The position numbers and the translations under genes are program-made. From assembly GCF_018986435.1 (NCBI RefSeq), contig NZ_JAHMIN010000006.1, positions 212,213 to 252,715 on the forward strand: a stretch of 40,503 bases of DNA. The letters run 5' to 3'. Within the stretch, counting starts at the first letter, position 1. The number at the start of each line of letters is the position of its first letter. The notes under the pieces were generated by a model. That model saw only the letters and a list, made by a program, of their open reading frames with translations, did no database searches and had not been told where the DNA came from. The stretch comes from Hahella sp. HN01 (GTDB lineage: Bacteria; Pseudomonadota; Gammaproteobacteria; Pseudomonadales; Oleiphilaceae). Positions 25,335-33,279 of the stretch are shown piece after piece.

Positions 25335-25602
25335 TACGGGATCTCCGTTTATTGTGCTTTACATGCAATGTTGGGGAATCGCGATATTTAAGGCGGGTGT
25401 TTCCTAATCAGAAACAAGCTTGATCAGTACGGCGTGAAATCGTCCACTCAGAGACAGCGGTCGCGAGATGGCTATCTTAGTACAGTCAGGGGAATTAGCA
25501 ACCGGAGAAAACAAGGTGGCGGCGCAGGCCTAAGCGGCGCTGTACGTCCGGTTTTGACGGGAGCGGGGAATGGCGCGAGACAGGCGGCGGATTGACTAAC
25601 GG

Positions 25603-27327
25603 ATGACGATCGAAACCACTTATCAGTTTATTTTTGGCAGCGCTTTACTGGCGTTGCTGTGCGTGTTCACAAGCGTGCTGTCGCGTCGACTTGGAGCGCC
25701 ATTGTTATTGGTGTTCCTGGTGCTGGGCATGCTGGCGGGGGAGGACGGACCCGGAGGCATTAAGTTCGACGACTTCGGACTGGCGTTTCTGGTGGGCAAC
25801 CTGGCGTTGGCGGTGATCATTTTCGACGGCGGCCTGGGCGCGCGCCAGGATACTTTCCGCGTCAGTCTGCGCCCGGCGTTGTCGCTGGCCACCGTAGGCG
25901 TTCTGGTGACCGCGGGTTTGACCGGGCTGGCCGCCCACTGGATTCTCGACCTGACTTGGCAGGAAGGCCTGCTGATCGGCGCCATTGTCGGCTCCACGGA
26001 TGCGGCGGCGGTGTTCGGCCTGCTGCGTAGCGCGGGACTGGAGTTGAAAGAGCGCACCGGCGCCACGTTGGAAATCGAGTCCGGCTCCAATGATCCAATG
26101 GCGATATTTCTGACCATCACCCTGGTGCAGTTAATAAGCGCGCCCACGGGCAATCCCGGCTGGTCCCTGTTGAGCGAGCTGGCGATTCAAATGGGCCTGG
26201 GACTCGCGGCGGGGGGTGCGGGCGGCTATCTGTTGTCGTGGCTGCTGAGTCGTTTGCAGTTGTCCGCCTCGCTGTATCCGTTGTTGGCGTTGACCGGCGC
26301 GCTGAGTCTGTTCGGCGTGACCAACTTAATGGGCGGCAGCGGCTTTCTTGCGATCTATATTGTGGGCGTGATGATCGGCTCCAAATCGCTGCCTTATGGC
26401 GGGGATATCCATCGCTTCCATGACGGGCTGGCCTGGCTGAGTCAGATCATCATGTTTTTGATGCTGGGACTGTTGATTACACCCAGCAAAATGACGTCGA
26501 TTATCGCGCCGGCGATCGCCATCGCCTTCGTGCTGATCTTTTTCGCCCGGCCTCTGGCGGTGTTGTTGTCTCTGGCGCCTTTCCACTTCCCGTGGCGAGA
26601 GCAGGTCTTTATCAGTTGGTGCGGGCTGCGCGGCGCAGTGCCGATCATTCTTGCGCTGTTTCCTTCTTTGGCGGGGCTGGAGCAAACCCGCATCTACTTT
26701 GACCTGGTGTTCTTCGTCGTGCTGATTTCGTTGATTCTGCAAGGCTGGACCATTGCGCCCATCGCCCGATGGCTGCGCGTGGAGCTGCCGCCGCCGGTGC
26801 GGGAACCGGAGCATCTGACTCTGAAAATTCCCGACTCTCAGGACAAAGAACTATTACTGTATCAGGTGACGCCGAGCTGCCGCGCCCTGGGAATACAAGG
26901 CAAGCAACTGCCAATGGCGGAAGGCGCGCAGTTGGTTGGCGTGATGCGTCTGGGCGTCCTGTTGGCGGCGCCGGCGGAGCAAAAGTTGGCGGTAGATGAT
27001 TATGTGATGGCGCTGGCGACAGAGGGAAGCAGTAGCGCTTTGGGGCGGTTCTTCGCCCCGGAACAGCCGCTCAATTTGGAGACCAGTCTGTTTTTCGGCG
27101 AGTTCGCCATCAACCCCGACGCCAGGCTGGCGGATCTGGCGCAGCTGTATTGTTTTGACGTGCGGGATAAAGATAGCGCGCTAAGCGTCGCCGACTTTGT
27201 GCTCACTCAATTTCACGGCAAGCCGGTGGTGGGGGACCGGGTCCAACTCGGACCCGTGCAGTTTGTGGTGAAGGAGGTCAAAGAAGGCGTAATCACCGCG
27301 ATCGGGCTGAAGCTGGGGCGGAACTGA
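25603..27327 (+). CDS. Potassium/proton antiporter, NhaP2/CvrA type (CPA1)
   Basis: 574 aa. About twelve membrane helices (residues ~7-390) carry the CPA1 hallmarks GSTDAAAVFGLL and ESGSNDPMAIFLT, with N163-D164 the ion-binding pair. HGLAWLSQIIMFLMLGLLI and FISWCGLRGAVPIILALFP are also family segments. The cytosolic tail (~400-574) has a TrkA-C-like part (TPSCRALGIQGKQLPMAEGAQLVGVMR) and a CorC/HlyC-associated domain at the end (PVVGDRVQLGPVQFVVKEVKEGVITAIGLKL). This domain order is that of NhaP2/CvrA, which exports K+ in exchange for protons. The ribosome-binding site is weak. Convergent with the PAP2 gene, with no strong terminator between. Confidence 0.92.
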   Translation: MTIETTYQFIFGSALLALLCVFTSVLSRRLGAPLLLVFLVLGMLAGEDGPGGIKFDDFGLAFLVGNLALAVIIFDGGLGARQDTFRVSLRPALSLATVGVLVTAGLTGLAAHWILDLTWQEGLLIGAIVGSTDAAAVFGLLRSAGLELKERTGATLEIESGSNDPMAIFLTITLVQLISAPTGNPGWSLLSELAIQMGLGLAAGGAGGYLLSWLLSRLQLSASLYPLLALTGALSLFGVTNLMGGSGFLAIYIVGVMIGSKSLPYGGDIHRFHDGLAWLSQIIMFLMLGLLITPSKMTSIIAPAIAIAFVLIFFARPLAVLLSLAPFHFPWREQVFISWCGLRGAVPIILALFPSLAGLEQTRIYFDLVFFVVLISLILQGWTIAPIARWLRVELPPPVREPEHLTLKIPDSQDKELLLYQVTPSCRALGIQGKQLPMAEGAQLVGVMRLGVLLAAPAEQKLAVDDYVMALATEGSSSALGRFFAPEQPLNLETSLFFGEFAINPDARLADLAQLYCFDVRDKDSALSVADFVLTQFHGKPVVGDRVQLGPVQFVVKEVKEGVITAIGLKLGRN

Positions 27328-27394
27328 TCCGCCCATACTATGCCTGAGTAGATTTCAACAGCCTTTCTGATTTCTGGCCGGAATCAGAGCAACA

Positions 27395-28147
27395 CTATTC
27401 CTCTGCAAGTTTAGACGCCGCCTGTAATCTCGGCCATGCCGCTTTTTGCGGTGATGAAACAGACGACGTGACGGCGACACTATGAGGGAACGCCAGGCGG
27501 TAGCCGCCCAAAGCGACGAACCAGCAGATAGCGAGGGTCCAGATATCGTGGGAAATAAAGTGAGCGCCTCGCAGTTGTTGCGCGACGCCGAAGCTTGCCC
27601 CCAGGGCTAACGCAAACCCCAGCGCCCTGAAGCGCCAACGAGGCAAGTGAACCAGCGCGACAAAGTAAAGGCCGATCCAGGCGTAGCCGCCGCTGGCGTG
27701 GCCGGCGGGGAAACATTGTCCATCCTGGCTGGCGGCGTCAAAGGAGATCGCGCCGCCGTAGCGCAGCAAATCCCAGGGGCAGTTTACCTGGGTGAGGCGT
27801 TTGAGCAGGGAGACGCTGAGCAGGGAAATCGCCACACTCGCAAACAGATAGACCAGGGCGCGTCGATAGGGGCGGAGTCGTCGCACGAAGAAGGAGCCTG
27901 ACAGCAACGCCAACAGCACGACGGCCATAACGGCGACCAGACGTCGCCCGTCGTTGTGCAGGAGGTCGCTGGTGACCCAGGCGTCCCGTAAAAACCATTG
28001 ATGTCCCTCCCAGCTATAGATTGCATCCGCCAGTGACAAATCCAGATGCAGGTCGTTGATCAGCATTATCAGAGCCAGAAAAGCCAGGAGCGGATACCAG
28101 AAGTGAGTTCGATAAAAATCCGTTGAATCGTCTTGCCAGTTTTTCAA
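27395..28147 (-). CDS. PAP2-family membrane phosphatase
   Basis: 250 aa with about six membrane helices. The three active-site motifs of the phosphatidic-acid-phosphatase-2 family are recognisable in variant form: K116 in LKRLTQVNCPWDL (the usual RP is CP here), FPAGHASGG with H150 (usual PSGH), and RGAHFISHDIWT with R193, H200 and D201. Such enzymes remove phosphate from lipids such as undecaprenyl-diphosphate, phosphatidate or lipid A on the periplasmic side; the actual substrate is unknown. It diverges from the outer-membrane beta-barrel gene around a striking 11-bp-phased repeat array, which suggests shared regulation. Confidence 0.85.
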   Translation of the reverse strand: MKNWQDDSTDFYRTHFWYPLLAFLALIMLINDLHLDLSLADAIYSWEGHQWFLRDAWVTSDLLHNDGRRLVAVMAVVLLALLSGSFFVRRLRPYRRALVYLFASVAISLLSVSLLKRLTQVNCPWDLLRYGGAISFDAASQDGQCFPAGHASGGYAWIGLYFVALVHLPRWRFRALGFALALGASFGVAQQLRGAHFISHDIWTLAICWFVALGGYRLAFPHSVAVTSSVSSPQKAAWPRLQAASKLAEE

Positions 28148-28200
28148 AATCGTATCGTCCGTCTAACAGCTTGTATGAAGCATTCTAGGAAAGGGCGGAC

Positions 28201-28286
28201 CAAGCAAGTCTCAAGAAAATATCAAGCAATGATCAAGAGTCTCCAACTTTGATGTTTGCTTGATGTCACGTTGATAATTGGTTGCT
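28201..28286. promoter_or_regulatory. 11-bp-phased repeat array, probable OmpR-family response-regulator site
   Basis: CAAG occurs at 28201, 28212, 28223 and 28234, exactly 11 bases apart each time. TTGAT occurs at 28249, 28260 and 28271, again 11 bases apart, with TTGCT at 28282 as a fourth, imperfect unit. The two sets are roughly inverted (ATCAAG against CTTGAT). Half-sites on one face of the helix at 11-bp spacing are typical of PhoB/OmpR-type regulators. The array lies between the divergent PAP2 and beta-barrel genes. The identity of the regulator is not known. Confidence 0.6.
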
Positions 28287-28382
28287 CCCCGCCTGATTAG
28301 GATGAGGCTGTCATCTACTAATCGGCGTGTGACGTTAACCGTGAATAACCCGGCGGAAGGCGCAAACAAGACAAGCCCGCGC

Positions 28383-30101
28383 ATGGGCGCGAACAGAAAG
28401 CTGCGGACCTTGGGCGTGAGCCTGTGCTGGTTGGCGACGCTGTGCGGCGCGCAGGCTGTTGCGCAGGCTGTTGCGCAGGAGAAAAAGGATCATTCTGACG
28501 CAGACTGCGAGCCCATTTACGATGCGGAGAAAACCTCGAAATTCGACTTTGTCGGGCTAAGCGGCGCTTATTCACTGGAGGAGTACGCCGGCGCCGAGAT
28601 AGGACAAATCTGGGTGGAGCCGCTGCCAGTGTTTGACGAGTCCGATCCAGAGGAAAATAACTTCCTGTATCGCCTGCTGAACAAGATTCATATCCTGACG
28701 CGCACGGATGTGGTTTCCGGACAACTCCTGTTTAAAAGCGGCGATCGACTGGATGTGGACCAGCTGCGGGAGTCGGAGAGGATTCTCAGGAAAAACAGTT
28801 ATCTCATCGACGCGCGCATCGTGCCGTTTCGTCAGTGCAACGGCAAAATTGACCTGCTGGTGGTGACGCGGGATATCTGGACGCTGGAGCCGGGTGTGAA
28901 GTTCAGTCACTCGGATGGCGCCAGCAAGGTGGGTCTGGAGCTGAGCGATAACAATATCTTCGGGACGGGCAATCAAGTTTCCGTCGCCTACAACAAGGAT
29001 GACGACCGCAGCAGCGTCGACTACATGTTCGGCTCCAATCATCTGTTCGGAACCCGCCTGAAAACCCAGATGCAATACGGCGACACCAGCGATGGAGAAA
29101 CCAAACTGTTTTCTCTGGAGCGGCCTTTCTACGCGCTGGACAGCCGCTGGGCGGCCGGCGGCGATCTGCATGAAGACTCTGTGGTGGACAAAATCAAAGA
29201 TGAAGGCGAGGAGGTCAACGCCTATCGTCACGAGAGCAATCTCTACAATCTCTACTTTGGTCTCTCAGACGGACTGCGGCGCGACTTCGCCAACCGCTGG
29301 TATGTAGGGATCACCCGCGAGGAAGATAACTTTTCCGCGGTGGACGCCACCCGCAGCGGCACGCCGCAAGACCGCGCCTTAACCTATCCCTGGGTGGCGT
29401 ACGAAAGAGTCGAAAACCTGTTCGCCACCTATCGCAACCTGGACTTCATTGAGACTACGGAAGACGTGTCTCTGGGGAAAAATATCTACTTGAAACTGGG
29501 CTACGGCGGCGACTTTCTGGGCAATGATCGCACCCAATGGCGCTTCAATGGTCAGTACAGCGACGCCTACAGTTTTGGCGAGCATCACCTGTTCTTTGTC
29601 GGCGCCCATTTGGACGGCTATTGGGATACGGAAGACAGCGCACTGGAAAACACTCTGGTCGGCGCCGACTTATCCTACGTACATCTTACCGATGATCAGC
29701 ACCGCTGGTTTTTCGGTTTCAAGGCGGACCTTGGCGACAATCTGGACCAGGACAAGGAACTGACCCTGGATGATGAATTCGGCTTGAGAGGCTACCCGGG
29801 CGGCTTTGAACGAGGCGACCGCCGCTTCCTGGCCAGTATTGAACGCCGTTTCTATTCCACCACCCACGTATTCAACCTGTTCCGCTTGGGCAACGTCGCC
29901 TTTATCGACATGGGCCGCGCCTGGGAATCCGGCGACAGCGAGGCGCCGCCAGTCCTGTTCGACATCGGCCTCGGCATGCGCCTCATCTCCAGCAAAGCCC
30001 GCACCGGCAACGTCATCCACCTGGACTTCGCCATCCCCATCAACGAACGCAACAAAGTCGACGCCTTCCAATGGACGTTGAAGGTTTATGATAGTTTTTA
30101 A
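28383..30101 (+). CDS. Outer-membrane beta-barrel protein with POTRA-like domain (BamA/TamA/Omp85-related)
   Basis: 572 aa from ATG 28383. Signal peptide LRTLGVSLCWLATLCGAQAVAQ; a 12-bp in-frame duplication (28449-28472) has doubled the AQAV unit at its end. Residues ~95-165 look like a POTRA domain (SGDRLDVDQLRESERILRKNSYLIDARIVPF ... IDLLVVTRDIWTLEPG). The remaining ~400 residues are alternating amphipathic strands ending in an aromatic residue (FQWTLKVYDSF), as expected for a barrel inserted by the BAM machinery. It contains the L6-like GLRGYPGG motif. Role unknown, probably protein or lipid handling at the outer membrane. The frame is open back to 28278, and ATG 28302 is an alternative start; none has a good ribosome-binding site, and 28383 was chosen for the signal peptide. 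Confidence 0.82.
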   Translation: MGANRKLRTLGVSLCWLATLCGAQAVAQAVAQEKKDHSDADCEPIYDAEKTSKFDFVGLSGAYSLEEYAGAEIGQIWVEPLPVFDESDPEENNFLYRLLNKIHILTRTDVVSGQLLFKSGDRLDVDQLRESERILRKNSYLIDARIVPFRQCNGKIDLLVVTRDIWTLEPGVKFSHSDGASKVGLELSDNNIFGTGNQVSVAYNKDDDRSSVDYMFGSNHLFGTRLKTQMQYGDTSDGETKLFSLERPFYALDSRWAAGGDLHEDSVVDKIKDEGEEVNAYRHESNLYNLYFGLSDGLRRDFANRWYVGITREEDNFSAVDATRSGTPQDRALTYPWVAYERVENLFATYRNLDFIETTEDVSLGKNIYLKLGYGGDFLGNDRTQWRFNGQYSDAYSFGEHHLFFVGAHLDGYWDTEDSALENTLVGADLSYVHLTDDQHRWFFGFKADLGDNLDQDKELTLDDEFGLRGYPGGFERGDRRFLASIERRFYSTTHVFNLFRLGNVAFIDMGRAWESGDSEAPPVLFDIGLGMRLISSKARTGNVIHLDFAIPINERNKVDAFQWTLKVYDSF

Positions 30102-30173
30102 CGTGGATTTTGCGCTCAGGGACGCGGGTTAGGGAGAGGCGTTAAAGAGGAATGTTCGACTTCATGTAAACGA

Positions 30174-30205
30174 AAAAGGCCTTCCGTTGTATTGGAAGGC
30201 CTTTT
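30174..30205. terminator. Bidirectional Rho-independent terminator
   Basis: AAAAGGCCTTCC (30174-30185) and GGAAGGCCTTTT (30194-30205) form a perfect 12-bp stem with an 8-base loop. A-run and T-run on both sides make it work in both directions, for the barrel gene (+) and the DUF799 operon (-). Confidence 0.92.
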
Positions 30206-30248
30206 GGTTATCGCATCAGATCGGACGCTTTCAGTCCGCTGCTGATTG

Positions 30249-30908
30249 TTACTGCCCCTGCGTCTCAACCTTCAGATAAGGTCCTGGCAGCAGGCCGTTG
30301 CTGGGCGAGTTGATGGTTCTGTAGTTGGCGTTGGCGGAGAGTCCCGGCGTTTTATCGCTTACGGAATTCACTACCTGCTCAATCACTGCCGCCACCAGCA
30401 TGCCCGCCAGGCCATTGTTGCCGCCGTCGGAGGATTGCTGTGCGTAGGCGCGGCCTTGCCACAGGGTTTCGCCGGACCGGGCGTCAACCAGGCGCCAGGA
30501 TGAAGACACCACTGCTACGGAGGAGATGATCTGGTATTGCTGTCCCCAGTCGTCGATGGTGACGTACAGCACCGCGTCGGGACCGATATGCTCGCGCAGT
30601 TTGTCCAGAGGGACGCTGTTCATTTCCGCGGGGGTGGGCAGGCCGTTGTCTTTCATGAACTGATCAATCACCGCAACCGGGAAGACGTAGTAGCCTTTTT
30701 CCGCCAGCGGCGCAGAGATCGTGGACAGGAAGATATAGGGCGCATTCACCTCCACCGTGTTGTTTTGCGGCGGAATCACCAGAATCGAACGCGGTTTGCT
30801 CGCCAACAGCGCGGAGTAGTCATAGGGCTGCTGTGTGGCGCAGCCGGTGCTCAATACAACGGTCAGCGACAACAGGCCGAGAAACTTCCAGAGTTGCAAA
30901 GATCTCAT
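30249..30908 (-). CDS. DUF799 (GNA1162-like) lipoprotein
   Basis: 219 aa. The signal peptide ends in the lipobox LSTGC (Cys at residue 23), so it is lipid-anchored. The mature protein matches the DUF799/GNA1162 family: PRSILVIPPQNNTVEVNAPYIFLSTISAPLAEKGYYVFPVAVIDQFMKDNGLP and IGPDAVLYVTIDDWGQQY. In Neisseria a related gene stands with CsgG-like and DUF4810 genes, as here. The family fold resembles a nucleotide-binding or CsgG-like alpha/beta sandwich, and a role in an outer-membrane export or assembly complex has been proposed, not shown. Last gene of the three-gene operon; its ATG overlaps the stop of the DUF4810 gene by four bases. Confidence 0.88.
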   Translation of the reverse strand: MRSLQLWKFLGLLSLTVVLSTGCATQQPYDYSALLASKPRSILVIPPQNNTVEVNAPYIFLSTISAPLAEKGYYVFPVAVIDQFMKDNGLPTPAEMNSVPLDKLREHIGPDAVLYVTIDDWGQQYQIISSVAVVSSSWRLVDARSGETLWQGRAYAQQSSDGGNNGLAGMLVAAVIEQVVNSVSDKTPGLSANANYRTINSPSNGLLPGPYLKVETQGQ

Positions 30909-31273
30909 TTAGTCGCCCCCTTTTTGGCTCTCTCCAGAATACCGTCGATAAACTGTGCGGATTCAGGGTAGAGCGCCTTCTCCTGATTGAACGCCTCTAC
31001 CGCCATGCCGGGCTCTCCGGCGCTGGCGTAGATCATGCCCAGATGCGCGTACAATCCGGGAGGGACTTGCTGGCCGTGGTTGTTGGCCTGCTCAATGGTG
31101 ACCGTCAACTTCTCGATCTGGGTATTGTTGTCCGCTTCGCCGGGCTTGGTGTACATGTCCAGCAAAACGTCCTGATAAGACCCCCAGTAATAGAGGCTGC
31201 GCGGTTGGTTGGCGCACCCGGCCAATAAGGCGAGGGCCAAAGCCGGCGCAATAAGGCGCAAAGTATTCTTCAT
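30905..31273 (-). CDS. DUF4810 lipoprotein
   Basis: 122 aa. Signal peptide with lipobox LLAGC (Cys 20). The mature part starts ANQPRSLYYWGSYQDVLLDMYTKPGEAD, the signature of DUF4810, and continues as a TPR-like helical pair (PPGLYAHLGMIYASAGEPGMAVEAFNQEKALYPES). Such short helical repeat lipoproteins usually bind partner proteins; here the obvious partners are the CsgG-like and DUF799 proteins encoded on either side. Four-base overlap with the next gene implies translational coupling. Confidence 0.88.
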   Translation of the reverse strand: MKNTLRLIAPALALALLAGCANQPRSLYYWGSYQDVLLDMYTKPGEADNNTQIEKLTVTIEQANNHGQQVPPGLYAHLGMIYASAGEPGMAVEAFNQEKALYPESAQFIDGILERAKKGATK

Positions 31274-31304
31274 TCCAGAATTACCTGACAGCGAATGTAA
31301 GCGG

Positions 31305-31970
31305 TTATTTCAGTCTCAGTGAGCCTGAATCCAGGTCACGAACCAGGTTGTTGACCACTTCGGTAATGGCGAAGTTCAGTACCTTGCCGTTCAACGTGGC
31401 GTCATAGCCGGCAGTGCCGCCGAAGCCAATGATTTCCCGGTTGCTCAGTTCATATTCGCCTGCGCCCTGGGTGGAATAAATGATGGCGGAGGTTTCTACG
31501 TCAACCACAGACAAGGCGACTTTCGCGTAAGCCACTTGTTGCTTGCCGCGGCCCAGGAGACCGAACAATTGCCTGTCGCCCACTTCTTTACGGCCGAATT
31601 CGGTGACGCTGCCGGAGATAACGTAACGGGCGCCGGCGATCTTCTGTTTAACGCCTGCGATCTGCGCTTCTTGTTGCAGCTCCTGCATGTTGTCGCGGTC
31701 CACCAGATTGAAACGCTGAGTCTGCTGCATGTGGGTTTTCAGGATGGATTTGGCCTGATTGCCCAAACGGTCTGTATCCGATGAAAACAGTCCTTGCATA
31801 TAGTTGGAGCGGTTCTGGAAGTTGCCGACCACCATGGTGGTGCGCTCGCCGTTGTAGGAGGTGCCGTAAGAGGCGACTTTCTGGGGTTCGATGGCGCGGT
31901 GGCTTTCAGTGGCGCAAGCGGAAACCATAATGGTCAGCGCAACCAGCGCTGCATTTTTCAAGGCCTTCAT
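31305..31970 (-). CDS. CsgG/HfaB-family lipoprotein
   Basis: 221 aa. Signal peptide with lipobox VSACA (Cys 19). The core has the CsgG pattern: TMVVGNFQNRSNY, LKTHMQQTQRFNLVDRDNMQELQQEAQIAG, GARYVISGSVTEFG, VALSVVDVETSAIIYSTQGAGEYELSNREI. CsgG forms an oligomeric outer-membrane secretion channel for curli. This protein lacks adjacent csgA, B, E or F genes, so it is a member of the CsgG/DUF4810/DUF799 operon type with unknown cargo. First gene of the operon; a plausible promoter lies at 32041-32069. Confidence 0.9.
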   Translation of the reverse strand: MKALKNAALVALTIMVSACATESHRAIEPQKVASYGTSYNGERTTMVVGNFQNRSNYMQGLFSSDTDRLGNQAKSILKTHMQQTQRFNLVDRDNMQELQQEAQIAGVKQKIAGARYVISGSVTEFGRKEVGDRQLFGLLGRGKQQVAYAKVALSVVDVETSAIIYSTQGAGEYELSNREIIGFGGTAGYDATLNGKVLNFAITEVVNNLVRDLDSGSLRLK

Positions 31971-32012
31971 GGAAAAGTTACTCCTTAAGGGGGGATAGTC
32001 TCGAAGTGTAGT

Positions 32013-32024
32013 TGAGCGCGCTCA
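32013..32024. promoter_or_regulatory. Perfect 12-bp palindrome in the csgG-type leader
   Basis: TGAGCGCGCTCA, 43 bases upstream of the CsgG-family start and just downstream of the predicted promoter. It could be an operator, or a hairpin in the mRNA leader. Confidence 0.35.
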
Positions 32025-32040
32025 GTCGCTCAAAAGGTGA

Positions 32041-32069
32041 CTTATACTTTTTACAATTAGCTTATGCAA
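32041..32069 (-). promoter_or_regulatory. Possible sigma-70 promoter of the CsgG/DUF4810/DUF799 operon
   Basis: On the minus strand TTGCAT (32069-32064) and TATAAG (32046-32041) are separated by 17 bases, ~70 bases upstream of the first gene. The -10 is good, the -35 weak. Confidence 0.4.
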
Positions 32070-32076
32070 CCCCTAT

Positions 32077-33273
32077 TCATGGCGCTAAGGGTTCTCCCTT
32101 ATTAGATGCCGGCATGGAGGCGTACGGCCTGTCTAATAAATCACCATTGCCTTCCCGCCGCTTAGCCCAGAATGAGAAAGACGCGAATCTCTCCGGCCCG
32201 GCGTATGTCAGCGCGAGATGCTTGAGATAACGCTCCGCCACGCGCAGCATTTCACCGCGATAGGCTTGCCAGGCGCCAGCTTGGGTGGGGAAACCTTCTT
32301 TAATGGCGTTGGCGGCGCTGACGGCGCTCGCCAGACAATGAAACAGTCCTTGAGAGGAGATTGGGTCGAACGAAATCAGGGCGTCGCCGATAGCCAGAAA
32401 CCCTCGCTGCGCCAGCGCCTGCGTCTTGGAAGCGGTGAGATCCAGTGTTGCGGCGCCGGCGGGATGATAGCGCAGGGGAGCTGGTTCTGACTCGGTAATG
32501 ACTTCCCGCAGAATGGGATGGCGGCGAGCACGGGCCAGAAAAGCGCCTGCTTCCCGCCACTGATGTCGCAATGGATCATGGGCGTCAAAATGATAGGCGA
32601 GCACCCGTTTCCCGTGAGGAATGCGTGCGCTGTACCACCAGCCGTTTTCGTCCGCGCAGGTGCGCAGCGTCGCTTCCTGATCGTTGGCAAGACAAGGCAA
32701 AAACGTGAAGGCGCAAAGCAGATCGTCGTCAGCCTGACGAGGCAGCCCTAAACGACGGGCAATGGCGCCGGAGCGACCGGTGGCGTCCACCAGCACGGGC
32801 GCAGTATGCACGAGGTTGTCTTGAGGCTGTCGTATTGACCAGACGTCATTGCTGCGATCAATGTCGTACTGCCTGAGCCCCTCCAGAATGCAGGCGCCGG
32901 ATTCGAGCGCGCCCTCATATAACAGACGGTCGAATCCGCGTCGGTCCAACAGCCAGCCGGGTCCAGCTGGGTCAAATAACGCATCGCGCCACACCGGAGT
33001 CTCTGTGTCCCAAACCGATAACGCGGAGCCCCGCTGCAAATGGGGCCCTTCCAGGAAGCGCTCCCACAGACCCAGCTTGCGCAACAGTACGCTGGCGGCG
33101 CCGGGCAGCGATTCGCCAATGCGTGGACCTGTTTCTCGAGTCGCACGTCGCTCAATCACCAGTACGTCATGAGACGGACGCAGGAGCCTCGCCAGCGCAG
33201 AACCGGCAGGACCGGCGCCCAGAATAATGACGTCCCAGCGGCGCTTATCCTGCGCGCTTGTCGTTGTGGCCAT
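32077..33273 (-). CDS. lodB: LodB-like FAD-dependent modifying enzyme (partner of LodA)
   Basis: 398 aa. A Rossmann FAD-binding N terminus (VIILGAGPAGSALARLLRPSHDVLVIER) is followed by PRIGESLPGAASVLLRKLGLW, and FLAIGDALISFDPISSQGLFHCLASA is the second FAD motif of the halogenase/hydroxylase-like flavoproteins. In Marinomonas the LodB flavoprotein is required to form the cysteine tryptophylquinone (CTQ) cofactor in LodA; the same job is inferred here because the gene follows the lodA-like gene at 6 bases and on the same strand. It acts in the cytosol on the precursor. Without the neighbour it could be taken for a tryptophan halogenase-type enzyme. Confidence 0.88.
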   Translation of the reverse strand: MATTTSAQDKRRWDVIILGAGPAGSALARLLRPSHDVLVIERRATRETGPRIGESLPGAASVLLRKLGLWERFLEGPHLQRGSALSVWDTETPVWRDALFDPAGPGWLLDRRGFDRLLYEGALESGACILEGLRQYDIDRSNDVWSIRQPQDNLVHTAPVLVDATGRSGAIARRLGLPRQADDDLLCAFTFLPCLANDQEATLRTCADENGWWYSARIPHGKRVLAYHFDAHDPLRHQWREAGAFLARARRHPILREVITESEPAPLRYHPAGAATLDLTASKTQALAQRGFLAIGDALISFDPISSQGLFHCLASAVSAANAIKEGFPTQAGAWQAYRGEMLRVAERYLKHLALTYAGPERFASFSFWAKRREGNGDLLDRPYASMPASNKGEPLAP

Positions 33274-33279
33274 GAACCA

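Noticed and set aside
27366-27386. Hairpin CTGATT...AATCAG between the antiporter and PAP2 genes as a terminator
   Set aside because: Only six pairs, AT-rich stem and no T-run on either strand.
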